Below, in pieces: positions 12,139 to 21,527 of a DNA stretch of 64,000 nucleotides. Source of the stretch: Lyophyllum atratum (Eukaryota; Basidiomycota; Agaricomycetes; Agaricales; Lyophyllaceae). The stretch covers positions 496,001-560,000 of the forward strand of contig JACGCN010000035.1 in the NCBI GenBank assembly GCA_014905825.1. The letters are read 5' to 3'. Position 1 is the first letter of the stretch. Each line of letters starts with the position of its first letter. The notes under the pieces are model-generated. The model worked only from the letters and a program-made list of their open reading frames with translations. It searched no databases and was not told where the DNA came from. A program made the position numbers and the translations under genes.

Positions 12139-12588
12139 TCAATTCGAATTAAATCCCACCAGCTTCTCCAGCACATCACGGTACGTGACAATGGCGCTGC
12201 AACCAGCTTGGACTGTTCTTAAGAAGTGACTAGGGTTGGAGGGCTGTACAGCGAGGCAGAAGCGGAGTCTACAACGGAGGTAGGTTGGCACTTGATCTTC
12301 AAGAGCAGGCTTGTAAATTCTGTACCTTGGTCCAGCGTCCTCGCTTGCGCCGCAGCTCCAGCTAGGCTAATACCGTTAGAGGAGGTGCAGTGAGTCCCGT
12401 CTGTAAATGTTTAAATGCTGAGTTTGGTTGAAATGAGAGTTGTGATGGATGCGCCCACTGGAGGTCTCCTTGTGGACGCCCGTCGCCTTATCCGGGGAAG
12501 CATTTTGTACGTTGTTGTCCCCTTCGATATCGTGCATGGGACTGTCAATGACGTGGACATTTTTCGTTCCGCTGAAGTCGATAGGCAT
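12139..12588 (-). CDS. Motif-family member E
   Basis: Exons 12459-12588, 12326-12400 and 12139-12212 give 92 residues in frame. Exon 1 reads MPIDFSGTKN and the core SPMHDIEGDNNVQ, ending in phase 1. Exon 2 ends TLDQ at the conserved second intron position. With the GAACAG acceptor the last exon encodes AGCSAIVTYRDVLEKLVGF, which aligns loosely with SAIVASVIFEVMKKFWG in member B; the intron length (113 versus 117 nt) also matches. A nearer acceptor would end the protein at 12219 after 84 residues. Read without splicing, the first exon runs to a stop at 12376. No catalytic motif is present. Confidence 0.55.
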
Positions 12589-14690
12589 TGCGCTAGTGTA
12601 TGATGAGGGAGGGGTTGCCTTGGAAAAGACGACAAGCGATGGTCGCGCGGCTTTTATTCCTTTGATAAGCGCGTCTGTCCCCCAAGGGTAGCGTCAGATG
12701 CTGAGTAGCATTCATTTCGATCACTTCGAAGGAGTAGGGAATCGATCTATTCCGATACCTCGAGTGACGCGCGCGCCACAGAGCTGTTACTCTTCTGCTC
12801 CTTTCTATCTGTTCTTACACCCCTTGGCGTCAATATATTCATTTGTGGACGTGGATGGGTCCGCATACTGGATATGTATAGTTTCATAGTCACGAGGCAC
12901 ACCCGTTCCGGACATTTGCCCACGGGGAACAATGGTTACGTTTTGACTTTGGCGACATGAGGCAATCACCACTGCAGATTGAACTTGCTAGCGTAACATA
13001 AACCAAGGACTTTCCGAATATAGCGCTTACAGGTCATGTTGACGTTGGGTACTGCAGGTAGAGCATGAGTTGATCATCGCTAACAATAGACATTGTTAAT
13101 ACGTTATGAACCACGTACACAATGTACGAGACGGATGATGCTCCTGAAACTACACCGCCAGCAAGATCTTTTCGCGATGAAAACCCGTGAAAGCGTTAGA
13201 AGTGGCGTTGGGCAGAAAAGGCTAGATGATGCAAGGGACGCCAGCCATGAGGCAACCGCAAGAAAAACATGCGTGCGAGTCGAGGAGCGTGTGCAACGTT
13301 TCTGCTAGGTTGTGAGGCTAAATTGGGTCACGGGTGTAAAATTGAGCCATAAACCATTCCCGAGCTTCCGTCACGGAGGTAGAACTCGAATTGACTGTTG
13401 AAGCAGAGGCTTCGATAGTCGTCCCTGCATCTTGTTTCGATATATCAGAGGTAGATCTAACGGGACTTCAGCTTACGCCTGTGATATGTAAACGCGTTCT
13501 CACTGTCAACATGTTGCTCACCAGGTAAGGACGTTGATGCGATATATGTTTTGAGATTTCATCAGTATATGTGAAGATGAGTCCGGGATTGGTAACATCA
13601 TCCATAGATTCCGTGGAGCCTCAGAATTCGAGACGGACATATAGCGGCAGTCTATCTTGGCAATAGACTGAGACGGGGTGACGAAGGCGCCGAAGAACCA
13701 GAAAAAGACTACAACTGTGAAACACACATCAGATCCACCATAACAGCCTTGACCGCGAGGAAGATAAAGTATTTGAGGTTGCCCAGCTGGAGACGATCTT
13801 CATGCATCACGTCCATTAGCTTCAGGCCGTTCGTTGTCTGGCGGAATTGAGATTTCTCATTGACATCTATCGATAATCGCTATCGCTTTTCGTAATTTGT
13901 AACGGAGCTAGAAGTATTTGTGAGTCCGCGGAGATGCTTAGGAACACACACACACTGGGTTGACATGCGACGCCGCTGACATGATGCTCTCCACATTACG
14001 GTCTTGCAACAACGCGAATGTCCACCTCCGCAGTGCTTTTTCGCGATGTGGATAGCGAACAGGGCTGTTAGCAGTACGGAAATCGCAATTCATGAAGGCC
14101 GTTCGAGGAGTTTGGAAATCAGGCACATCATGCCAGGCAAGGCAAGTCGTGTTCAATTGAATGGAAAGATCAGCCTGAGAGCCCCAGATTGACATCACAG
14201 TGGACGACCCTCTCTTCTCCATACTATGTCAAGCAACGAAATCAAGCAAAGAAAACACGAGAGCCTGAGGCAATACTTACTATGTTGCGGAACAGCCGGA
14301 TGCTGACCAGGAACGCTGGGGTGGAACATCGAATATTGAGCAAGGGATGAAAGCGTGGAAGGCCTTGGGACAGCCTCTGCAGTGGTAAATGCCGGTCAAG
14401 GGAGATTCGCTGGTGATTGAACGTGACACAGATTGGAGTCATGACAATCTTTTTTCAGCCACTGGTTGCTGTGCTGTATCAGACAGGAGGACAACACGAC
14501 CAACCTGTCACCCATTAATCACAATGTCGCACAGAAATGCTGAGGTCTGGATAACACAGCAGCGAAACAGGCTCGCCACCCACTCTGTTCCACATCCACC
14601 GCCATATCTGCCTCCATCCTCATCGCAGACATCACAGTTCACTCGGCCTCCTCGTCCACCACTTCATCATCGAGCTGGTCCGTGAGCAAC
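12589..14690. other. No firm gene; possible decayed membrane-protein gene on minus strand
   Basis: On the minus strand, at roughly 13520-14440, several exon-like pieces with splice signals can be read, including one with NLKYFIFLAVKAVMVDLMC followed, after a CACAG acceptor, by VVVFFWFFGAFVTPSQSI. This looks like parts of a multi-pass membrane protein, but I could not assemble a continuous frame, so it may be decayed or mis-read. The rest shows nothing recognisable. Confidence 0.3.
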
Positions 14691-15974
14691 ATGCCCGCCA
14701 AGCGAGTTCATTTTGCTTCGGTCGACGAAACCTTTGAGTATCCAGGCCAGCTGCACGCACGCACACGGCGGGAGAAGGCCGCAGGTGACTCGACCTCGAG
14801 TGCAGGTGAGAGCAAGGGAGGCGGTGCAGAAGAAGAGGACGACGGCAGCGGCTTGGGGAAGGATAGGGAGGAGGATGAGGATGTGGATGTGGATGATGAG
14901 GAGGAGGAGGATGACGACGATATGGACGGTGCGCGTTCGAAAGGCGCGCGGGGACAGGGCCGGGGCGGGCGGGGACGGGAGAAGGAGAAGGAGGAGGAGC
15001 GCAGACGCGACCGCGACAAGGACCGAGACCGAGAGCGAGACCGCGACCATGACCACGACCATCCTCGCGACTCCCCCCCTCCCGACCCCTCCACATCCAC
15101 ATCCACATCCACAGCCCCCGGCCGCAAAGCAGCCAAACGCAGCCGCACGGACGACACCCCCACCCCCACCATCGGCGTCGGGATCCCGCTGGGTGCACAG
15201 GCGATCCCGGTGCCGCAGCAGCACCCCTGGCCGCCTATTGCTTCGATCGATCCGACGTTGGGGCCTGCGATTCCGCCGCCGACGCAACAGCCAGTGCCGT
15301 TGGCGCATGCGCTGGGGCCGACTCACCCACAAGGACAGGGAGGGCAGGGACAGGGGGCGTGGGTGAAGAGGCGAAGAGCGCAGAGGGAGAAGGAGGCGGC
15401 CGAGAGGGGAAAGGCCAAGACGAAACCGACACCTGCACCCACCGAAGAACCCGCAACCAAGAACGCTGCCTCGGAAACCCCCACCCCGCCTTTCGAAACA
15501 CAGCCAAAATCGTCACCCGCACCAGAGCCCCTGGTTTCTCCCCACACAGATCACGCGGCGTCCTCCTCATCTGCCCCAGCATCCATATCGCCTTCATCTG
15601 GGCCCAAGACGGAGGCGGCGCCTGGCACCGTCCATTCGTTTGCCGGTGCCCACAACTTTGACATCCACGGCGGCAGCTTCGTCGACATCGCGCAGCAAAC
15701 GTCTAGTCAGTACTACACTACAAACCATTATGTTTCACCACATCCCACCAATCCCAATGCTCTACATTGGATGGTTGCTCTCGCTGTTCCAGGACTAGGG
15801 GACGCCGTCCATCGCCTACACGGTACATTAACCCTCAAGTCCCAGGCTTCCGCCGTCGATGGTGTCCTTTCCCTGTCTCATCAAGTGTTCCGTGATCCTC
15901 GTCTACCAGCTTCGATTTGCCTTTATTACCTGATTCTGCGACTGTTCCAAGGCCATCGATCCAAAGTACCGTAG
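14691..15974 (+). CDS. Protein F: low-complexity charged protein with the FAGA..GGSF motif
   Basis: A single open frame of 427 codons starting at MPAKRVHFAS. Residues about 45-145 are extremely acidic then basic (runs of D/E followed by RDRD-type repeats), residues 145-310 are Pro/Ser/Gln-rich, and about residue 317 onward reads HSFAGAHNFDIHGGSF then VDIAQQ. That segment matches the spacing of the N-terminal motif of members A-E (F-x2-A-x2-hydrophobic-x-hydrophobic, then D-I). After it come GLGDAVHRL and a short hydrophobic tail (ICLYYLILRLFQG). A decayed copy of this C-terminal part lies at 32.6-32.9 kb. The charged N-terminus suggests a nuclear protein, but no known domain is recognised. 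Long frames on the other strand here are by-products of the biased composition. Confidence 0.6.
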   Translation: MPAKRVHFASVDETFEYPGQLHARTRREKAAGDSTSSAGESKGGGAEEEDDGSGLGKDREEDEDVDVDDEEEEDDDDMDGARSKGARGQGRGGRGREKEKEEERRRDRDKDRDRERDRDHDHDHPRDSPPPDPSTSTSTSTAPGRKAAKRSRTDDTPTPTIGVGIPLGAQAIPVPQQHPWPPIASIDPTLGPAIPPPTQQPVPLAHALGPTHPQGQGGQGQGAWVKRRRAQREKEAAERGKAKTKPTPAPTEEPATKNAASETPTPPFETQPKSSPAPEPLVSPHTDHAASSSSAPASISPSSGPKTEAAPGTVHSFAGAHNFDIHGGSFVDIAQQTSSQYYTTNHYVSPHPTNPNALHWMVALAVPGLGDAVHRLHGTLTLKSQASAVDGVLSLSHQVFRDPRLPASICLYYLILRLFQGHRSKVP

Positions 15975-16666
15975 ATGTGCGCAATTCTTATCTTACTCGA
16001 GCGCTGTATACCCAAGACTTCATGTGGTACCATTTATTCAATATTTGCGGATTCGATATTTGCGGATTCGAATTTCAGACTGGAGACATCCACGTTTCCA
16101 ATTCACCCACACTTCTCAGTTCCATCGCGATTACGCCGGGTTGGAGAAAACGAGTATGTTTGGCATTGAGGCCATTTGCGACATGCGCATCCCAGTCTAT
16201 CATGGTTGATTGGGGATCAAAGATTGAAGCCGCCTGAAATCCATAGCAATCACCTTATTTATACGATCATGATAGCGAACCATGGATCGAGGTCGAGTTC
16301 GAGAAATGGTTGTATAACCTCTCCAGAATGTCTTCGCAGATGCTTGCCCGAATAGTAGCATCAAGATATCGCCCTCCGGGACGCGCAATGTCCAGATCGC
16401 TTTATACAAATGTATCACTAACGCACAACATGGCTACTCAAGCGATGAATGAAGCAACTAAATTGATACTGAACTGATACGCCCCTGGCAAGCAGGCTAC
16501 AAAGAGTTATGTAAACGTGAAACTATGCTTTATACAGAAAATAGTTCTTGGGTATGCACATGAAAGAGTAGAACAGAATAGACAGAATGACGATGGAAGC
16601 AGGGCAGGGTTAGAATGGCAAGGGCAGCGAAGGCAGGCGCCCATCAGACCAAGGACCCGACCGGAA
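15975..16666. other. Intergenic; 15-bp tandem repeat
   Basis: Around 16038-16070 the unit ATATTTGCGGATTCG occurs twice in tandem. Otherwise this is the shared 3' side of F and the acyl-CoA synthetase gene. Confidence 0.5.
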
Positions 16667-18965
16667 TCACTGGTTCTTGTAGATTTCCTATAACATCGAG
16701 AACCATTAGCCACCTCCCCCAACTCCCAACACACGAGAAAACACACACCTTAATCTCCGGCTCAAACTTCTTCGCAATCCTCGCCCTCTGGATCTTCTGC
16801 GCCGCCGTCACAAGCCCACTCTCCGGCGTCCACTCCTCCGGCGTCAGCACCACCGCCTGCAACAGCTCCTGCGGCTTAAACCCGCTCTTCTTCCCCACCG
16901 CATTGCACTCCTTCAGTATGAGATCCTGCACGCGCTTGTCGTTGCACAGGTCCGCGAGGCTCGCGGAAGGGTCGACGCCTTTGATGTTGGCGGACTGGAG
17001 CGCGTGGCGGAGGTGCGCCTCGTGCGGGATGACGATGGCGAGGGGCTGTTTGGCGTCCTGCGAGGCGTGCACGCAGATGTTGCCGACGAGGTTGCACGAC
17101 TTGTAGGTTGACTCGAGACGCTCGAGGGCGATGTACTACATACCAAGTCAGTAAAAAGATCAGAGTGCCACGATGAAGGGACGTACCTCGCCGCTCTGGA
17201 GCTTGATAAGGTTCTTTATCCTGTCGATCAGAGACAGCGTCCCGTCCGAATTCCACTGTCCAACATCTCCGGTCCTCAACCACCCGTCCTTGGTGAAGAT
17301 GGTCTCGTCCTCATTGAGGTCCGGGCGCTTGTAGTAGCCCTTCGTAACCGACGGCCCGCGGATGCACACTTCGCCCTGCTGCGGGTCGTTGCTGGACGTG
17401 TAGCCAGCGTCGGGGACGTCGCGGAGCTTGACCTCGATGGAGGGCACGGGCACACCGACCGAGTCGAAGCGCATCAGCTCGGGGGGCAGGATCGCGCACA
17501 TCCCGCATGATTCGGTCATGCCGTACCCTAAAAAGCGTACATGAGCATATAGGCTGGAACGCTAGAACTGGGATCGTACCTTGCAGAACAGTCACTAGCG
17601 CGACAGTCAGGAACTCCTGGGTCTCGCGGCTGACGGCAGCGCCTCCGCTGAGTGCGATGCGAAGACGTCCGCCGGTGGCAGCTCTAACGCCGCTCAGGAC
17701 GACGCTGTCCGCGAGCTGCGCGAAGACGGGAACATTGGCCTTCTTCGCTGCGATCGCGCCGTGGAACACGCTCTTCTTGACCGCGCCCCCGCCGTTCACC
17801 TTCGAGATGATGCCCTTGCGGATGGTCTCCCACACCGCCGGGACCCCGACCATTATGGACGGGCGGAATGCGGAGATATCGCCCTTGCAGTTGCGTACCG
17901 AGGCGTCGGTGAGCGTCTTCACGCGGCCGTATCCGGAGGGCATCCCCACGAAGAGGATACACATCTCGACGATGTACTCGAGCACGTGCGCGAGGGGGAG
18001 GTAGGCGAGGTAGCTGTCGTCGTACGTCAGGTGGTGGCCGAGGAGTGTGTAGACGGCACCGACGGAGGAGACGAGGTTGCCGTGGGTGATGGAGACGCCT
18101 TTGGGGTTGCCGGTGCTGCCGCTGGTGTACATGATGCACGCCATCGTATCGGGCTTTGGGCGCCGAGATTCGAGGGGCTCCACTGGCTTGGACCTGCCGA
18201 GGTCGCGAACCTGCTCGATGGTGTAGGCCTTGACGTCACGTATGGAGTTGATCTGCTCAAGGACGGCGGGCTTCGCCTCCCCGTCATAGATCACGTATTT
18301 GACGGAGGGGGTCTTGGACAGGACTTTTGCCAGGGTGGGGAGTAGTTCGGCATTGGTGAAGATGCCGACACACTCTGGTTCGTTGAGGGAGTGTGCCAAG
18401 CCATCTTCGCCGAGGGTATCGTAGGCAGTAGCAATCGTCGTAGAGATCGATGCGCATGCATGAGACACGAGCTGCCAGTTGGGACTATAATCCAGGCGCA
18501 TTAGCACCACCTGACCACGAGGCGTCGAGAAGAGGCGCACCTTGTCTGAGCATACACATTGACAACATCGTCGGCACTGATACCGAGCTCCACCATGCCG
18601 CGAGCAAGTTCGGAGACAGCGTCCTTGACCTCGAGGAAGTTGAGGTACTTGTAGTCGCTCAGCTGGAAGTACTTCCACTTCTTCTTCTCAGTCACCTCCT
18701 TCCCCTCGACCACCTTGGTCACATCCTTCTCCTCCTCGACGACGTTGAGGACGTCGCGCCAGCCCAGAGCATTTCTTGTACCATGTGTTCGCGCAGCATA
18801 TGCCACGATGTCGTATACGGTGTCGATCCCCTCGAACGGCTGTGTTACGAGCCTTTCCGGCGAAAGAGCACACCTCCGAATGGCACCTTCGCCCTCCCCA
18901 GCAGGAGCGACTTCGACGGAACCTTTGCCGTAGTAACCTGGCTTATTGGTGCGTATGCGAGACAT
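16667..18965 (-). CDS. Long-chain-fatty-acid--CoA ligase (Faa1/ACSL type)
   Basis: Five exons (18541-18965, 17580-18484, 17187-17527, 16749-17135, 16667-16687) join without frame conflict to 692 residues, the usual length for fungal long-chain acyl-CoA synthetases. It activates fatty acids to acyl-AMP and then acyl-CoA for lipid synthesis, remodelling or beta-oxidation. Seen motifs: AMP-binding P-loop YTSGSTGNPKGV, YGMTES formed across a splice junction, WLRTGDVGQW, and the FACS signature region DRIKNLIKLQSGEYIALE. The N-terminal part (YAQTSPNWQL, SISTTIATAYDTLGE) is typical of the Faa1/Faa4 branch. The last exon codes only for EIYKNQ and stop. No peroxisomal tripeptide is present, so a cytosolic/ER or lipid-droplet location is more likely. 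Confidence 0.93.
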
Positions 18966-20149
18966 GGTGATGGTGGTTAGAGGAAAGATTTAGAGAGGTT
19001 GTGGAGGATTTCGCTTGACTTTATGACTTCAGATTCCCCGCTTTGCGCTGATTTGTTGACTTGTGTACCTGACTAGGCCTGACTTGGCTATCACACAAAC
19101 GCATTCACAACATTGTCCCTCCCTTGGCTCAATTCATATCAACTCTTTTCCTCCTTCACAATAGCTCTATGTATCCATGAGGTGCGTAGCGGTGGGCTTC
19201 GACTAGCGAAGGCTCCTCCAACTACTCGGCGTCAAGGAGCATGCGCAGCCAGAACCATGACGCGTCATGCTCACGTTATTTTGTGATGGTGGATCCGAAA
19301 CATTGACAACTTCAAGGGACACACAGCCATGGAGCCCAAAGGGGCCTTTTACGATCTCGACAGTCACATACATAGCCTTGGGCAACCATCTTAGCACAAC
19401 GTGAATCACTGGGCAACTTCAGCGGCGAATTCAAATGGATGACCAGCTGATACGCGGTGAGTGGCGTCAACTCATGTACTTCAGCACACTAACAACGTTA
19501 ACAGAGATCAACGGGAGAGACCTCACCTCCAGACTCTTTCAAATCTCCATATTGATCGAGTGATCGTCCCTACTGCGGCAGTAGGGACGCGGTTCAGACA
19601 ACAAGGCAATGATCGAAGCAAGTTATTTACAGTGCCTTCAGAAGATCCTGCTGGCGGTCATAGCGCGCATAAGCATGTTCACTCCCACCTGCACAAGGAC
19701 CCCACGACTCGTTCCTTCCCTGATACCTCAGGCCTCATGTTTGTAGGTCACGTCGCCCTGACAGACGAACACGCGCTAAGAGGCACCGAGCCTGTCAATT
19801 CAAGATGATCTGGCCTGAATCGAGAGGCACAACATCTCCGTCGAAAGTGATCGCGACGTAAAAAATTACGAGGGGCCTCCGTTCAAGGGAGCTCTGAGTA
19901 GCAGAAACGCGTGACGTCTATAAACGAGCGTTGACGCATGGATCATGAAGGAAAACATATCCAGCTCGGGGTGAACCGAAGGGTGAGTATCGGCTGATAT
20001 GGAAAATGTTCACTGGATGGGTTACCCACTTGACGAGATAGCAATGCCTGTACTCAAGAGGCCGGAATACGAACCGCTGAAGACCGTGGATACATAGGGC
20101 CCGGTCTCATGATGGAGTCGATAACATGACATAAATACTGTAGGTAGCG
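18966..20149. other. Intergenic with a 25-bp near-perfect palindrome
   Basis: The first few hundred bases are the promoter side of the acyl-CoA synthetase. A 12-base inverted repeat with a one-base centre lies at 19565-19589. A frame at 19461-19808 has no recognisable similarity. Confidence 0.5.
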
Positions 20150-20280
20150 CCTTGAGTTGTGTATATAAATGCCAGGTCTTTCGGATGATCTCCTTCTTGA
20201 GCTCCTCAACGTCCTTGTCCGTCGAAAGCTCGACAAACATGACAGGCGCAGGACGCCCGGATCCAAGAATAATGCACTGC
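20150..20280 (-). pseudogene. Fragment of an adenylate-forming enzyme (acetyl-CoA-synthetase-like)
   Basis: The minus strand reads ILGSGRPAPVMFVELSTDKD and then VEELKKEIIRKTWHLYTQ. This matches, from memory of the family, the C-terminal region of fungal acetyl-CoA-synthetase-like or NRPS-like adenylating enzymes (a GRPAP..FVE..D..LKK.I.RKTR pattern). The upstream AMP-binding core is absent, and flanking frames are short, so this is a relic. The exact subfamily cannot be decided. Confidence 0.4.
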
Positions 20281-20751
20281 GCAATGACATATCCGCACAT
20301 CGCGGTTCGCGGGCACATTCTGTATGAGGTATACCATCGTGAACGAACCTGAACAGACAGTGCCATCAATTCGCGTCCTCTGTGTCGCACCGCAAGCTGT
20401 TATCAGACTCGATCCTGTCTTCCTATCGTCCGCGGAAGATATATCGCGTAGGTTACGCTCCCTCAGGTATTCAAGTCTTAGCGCATCCGGATGGTTGATC
20501 AAGCTGAGGGGACCGATACGAACGAGTGGTAGGTGCGGTCATGAGAACTGTATGTAGTAGTCATCAATCCCAAGATCCAAGTTCTGAACAGACGCGACAA
20601 ATCACTCCCCACCTGCTTTCATGGCATGCCTCTCCATTACGGGGGTGACTGTCAACACACTGTCTTAACACTCCCTGCGTGGATAGCCTGATAAACTTCT
20701 TTGATTCTCTAGCGACCTCAATTTCATCAACGATACCCTGCGCCTAGTTTC

Positions 20752-21527
20752 TCAGTCCTTCTTTCCATACAGATACACTCTCCCCTCCAATGGCGCAAAC
20801 TGCTTATCAGCACCACCACGCGGGGGGCCAGTTGGTGTCCCGAAAACCAGTTGCGCACGAAGGGACCAGGTAGCAGGCACACCTCAGGTCTCAGCGACGT
20901 CCTTGCTGATGCCACGTTGGAAGTGCTGAAGGTTGCACCCGAGGCCTTCAGTCGCGAGCGCGGTCCATGCGATGAATTGAGCCATGCCGTTGGCGTGTTC
21001 GTACCCTAAGTGCAAAGAGATGATTAGCGCGTTCACGAACTTGAGTGATGGAAAGCTGCAACGTACAATCTGGGTATTTCGCCAGGAGCCCTTGGAGCGG
21101 GGCTGGGGGCTTATCAACGGCGGAAGTGTCTTCAAAGAAGAGAACCTATGACAGGGAAGTGTCATCACTCTGGTTCGATGCAAACGCAGCACGATTCAGG
21201 GAATCGGACCGGGGAAGACGCGACGCGACTTACCGTTCCATAAGCCGCCTTGTGTCCCTTGATCTTGGGTTCTAAGACCTCGAATATTGGAGGCGGCGCA
21301 TCCTTTATGCACTGCATACAGAAGTCCCAGAGCTTGTCGTGCTCGGCGCCGAAAAGGATGATAGCGCGGCATGACTGGACGCTGAATGGCGAGGGAGCGT
21401 GCTTGATAGCATGGCTCACGATCGCGACGATGCGGTCATCGGGGATGAAGGATTCCTTCGCAAGCGAGAGGATGGAACGGCGAATCTTGACGGCTTCGAG
21501 GAAGGGCACTTCGTCTGCTGATGTCAT
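20752..21527 (-). pseudogene. Frm2/Hbn1-type nitroreductase gene with premature stop
   Basis: Three exons (21234-21527, 21067-21145, then 21005 downward) encode the fungal nitroreductase fold: FLEAVKIRRSILSLAKES, HAPSPFSVQSCRAIILFGAEHDKLW, AAYGTVLFFED, and YEHANGMAQFIAWTALATEG then LGCNLQHF. Such enzymes bind FMN and reduce nitro compounds or quinones with NAD(P)H. At 20884-20886 the frame meets TGA after KDVAET. Beyond it the same frame continues for 43 codons with family-typical sequence (GVPATWSLRAQLVFGTPTG up to YGKKD) and stops at 20752. The expected residue at the stop is Trp, so TGG has become TGA. Translated as is, the product has 164 residues instead of 208 and loses the C-terminal strand and helix. 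It may be a recent pseudogene, a polymorphic null, a read-through case or a base-call error. Confidence 0.8.

Noticed and set aside
14667..15366. Long overlapping frames on both strands (154-221 codons) inside gene F
   Set aside because: They come from strongly biased GAG/GAC/CGC repeats. Only the plus frame starting at 14691 extends beyond the biased region into unique conserved sequence.
16876..18345. Long antisense and shifted frames (135-194 codons) within the acyl-CoA synthetase gene
   Set aside because: They are shadows of the GC-rich real exons, whose frame is fixed by AMP-binding motifs.
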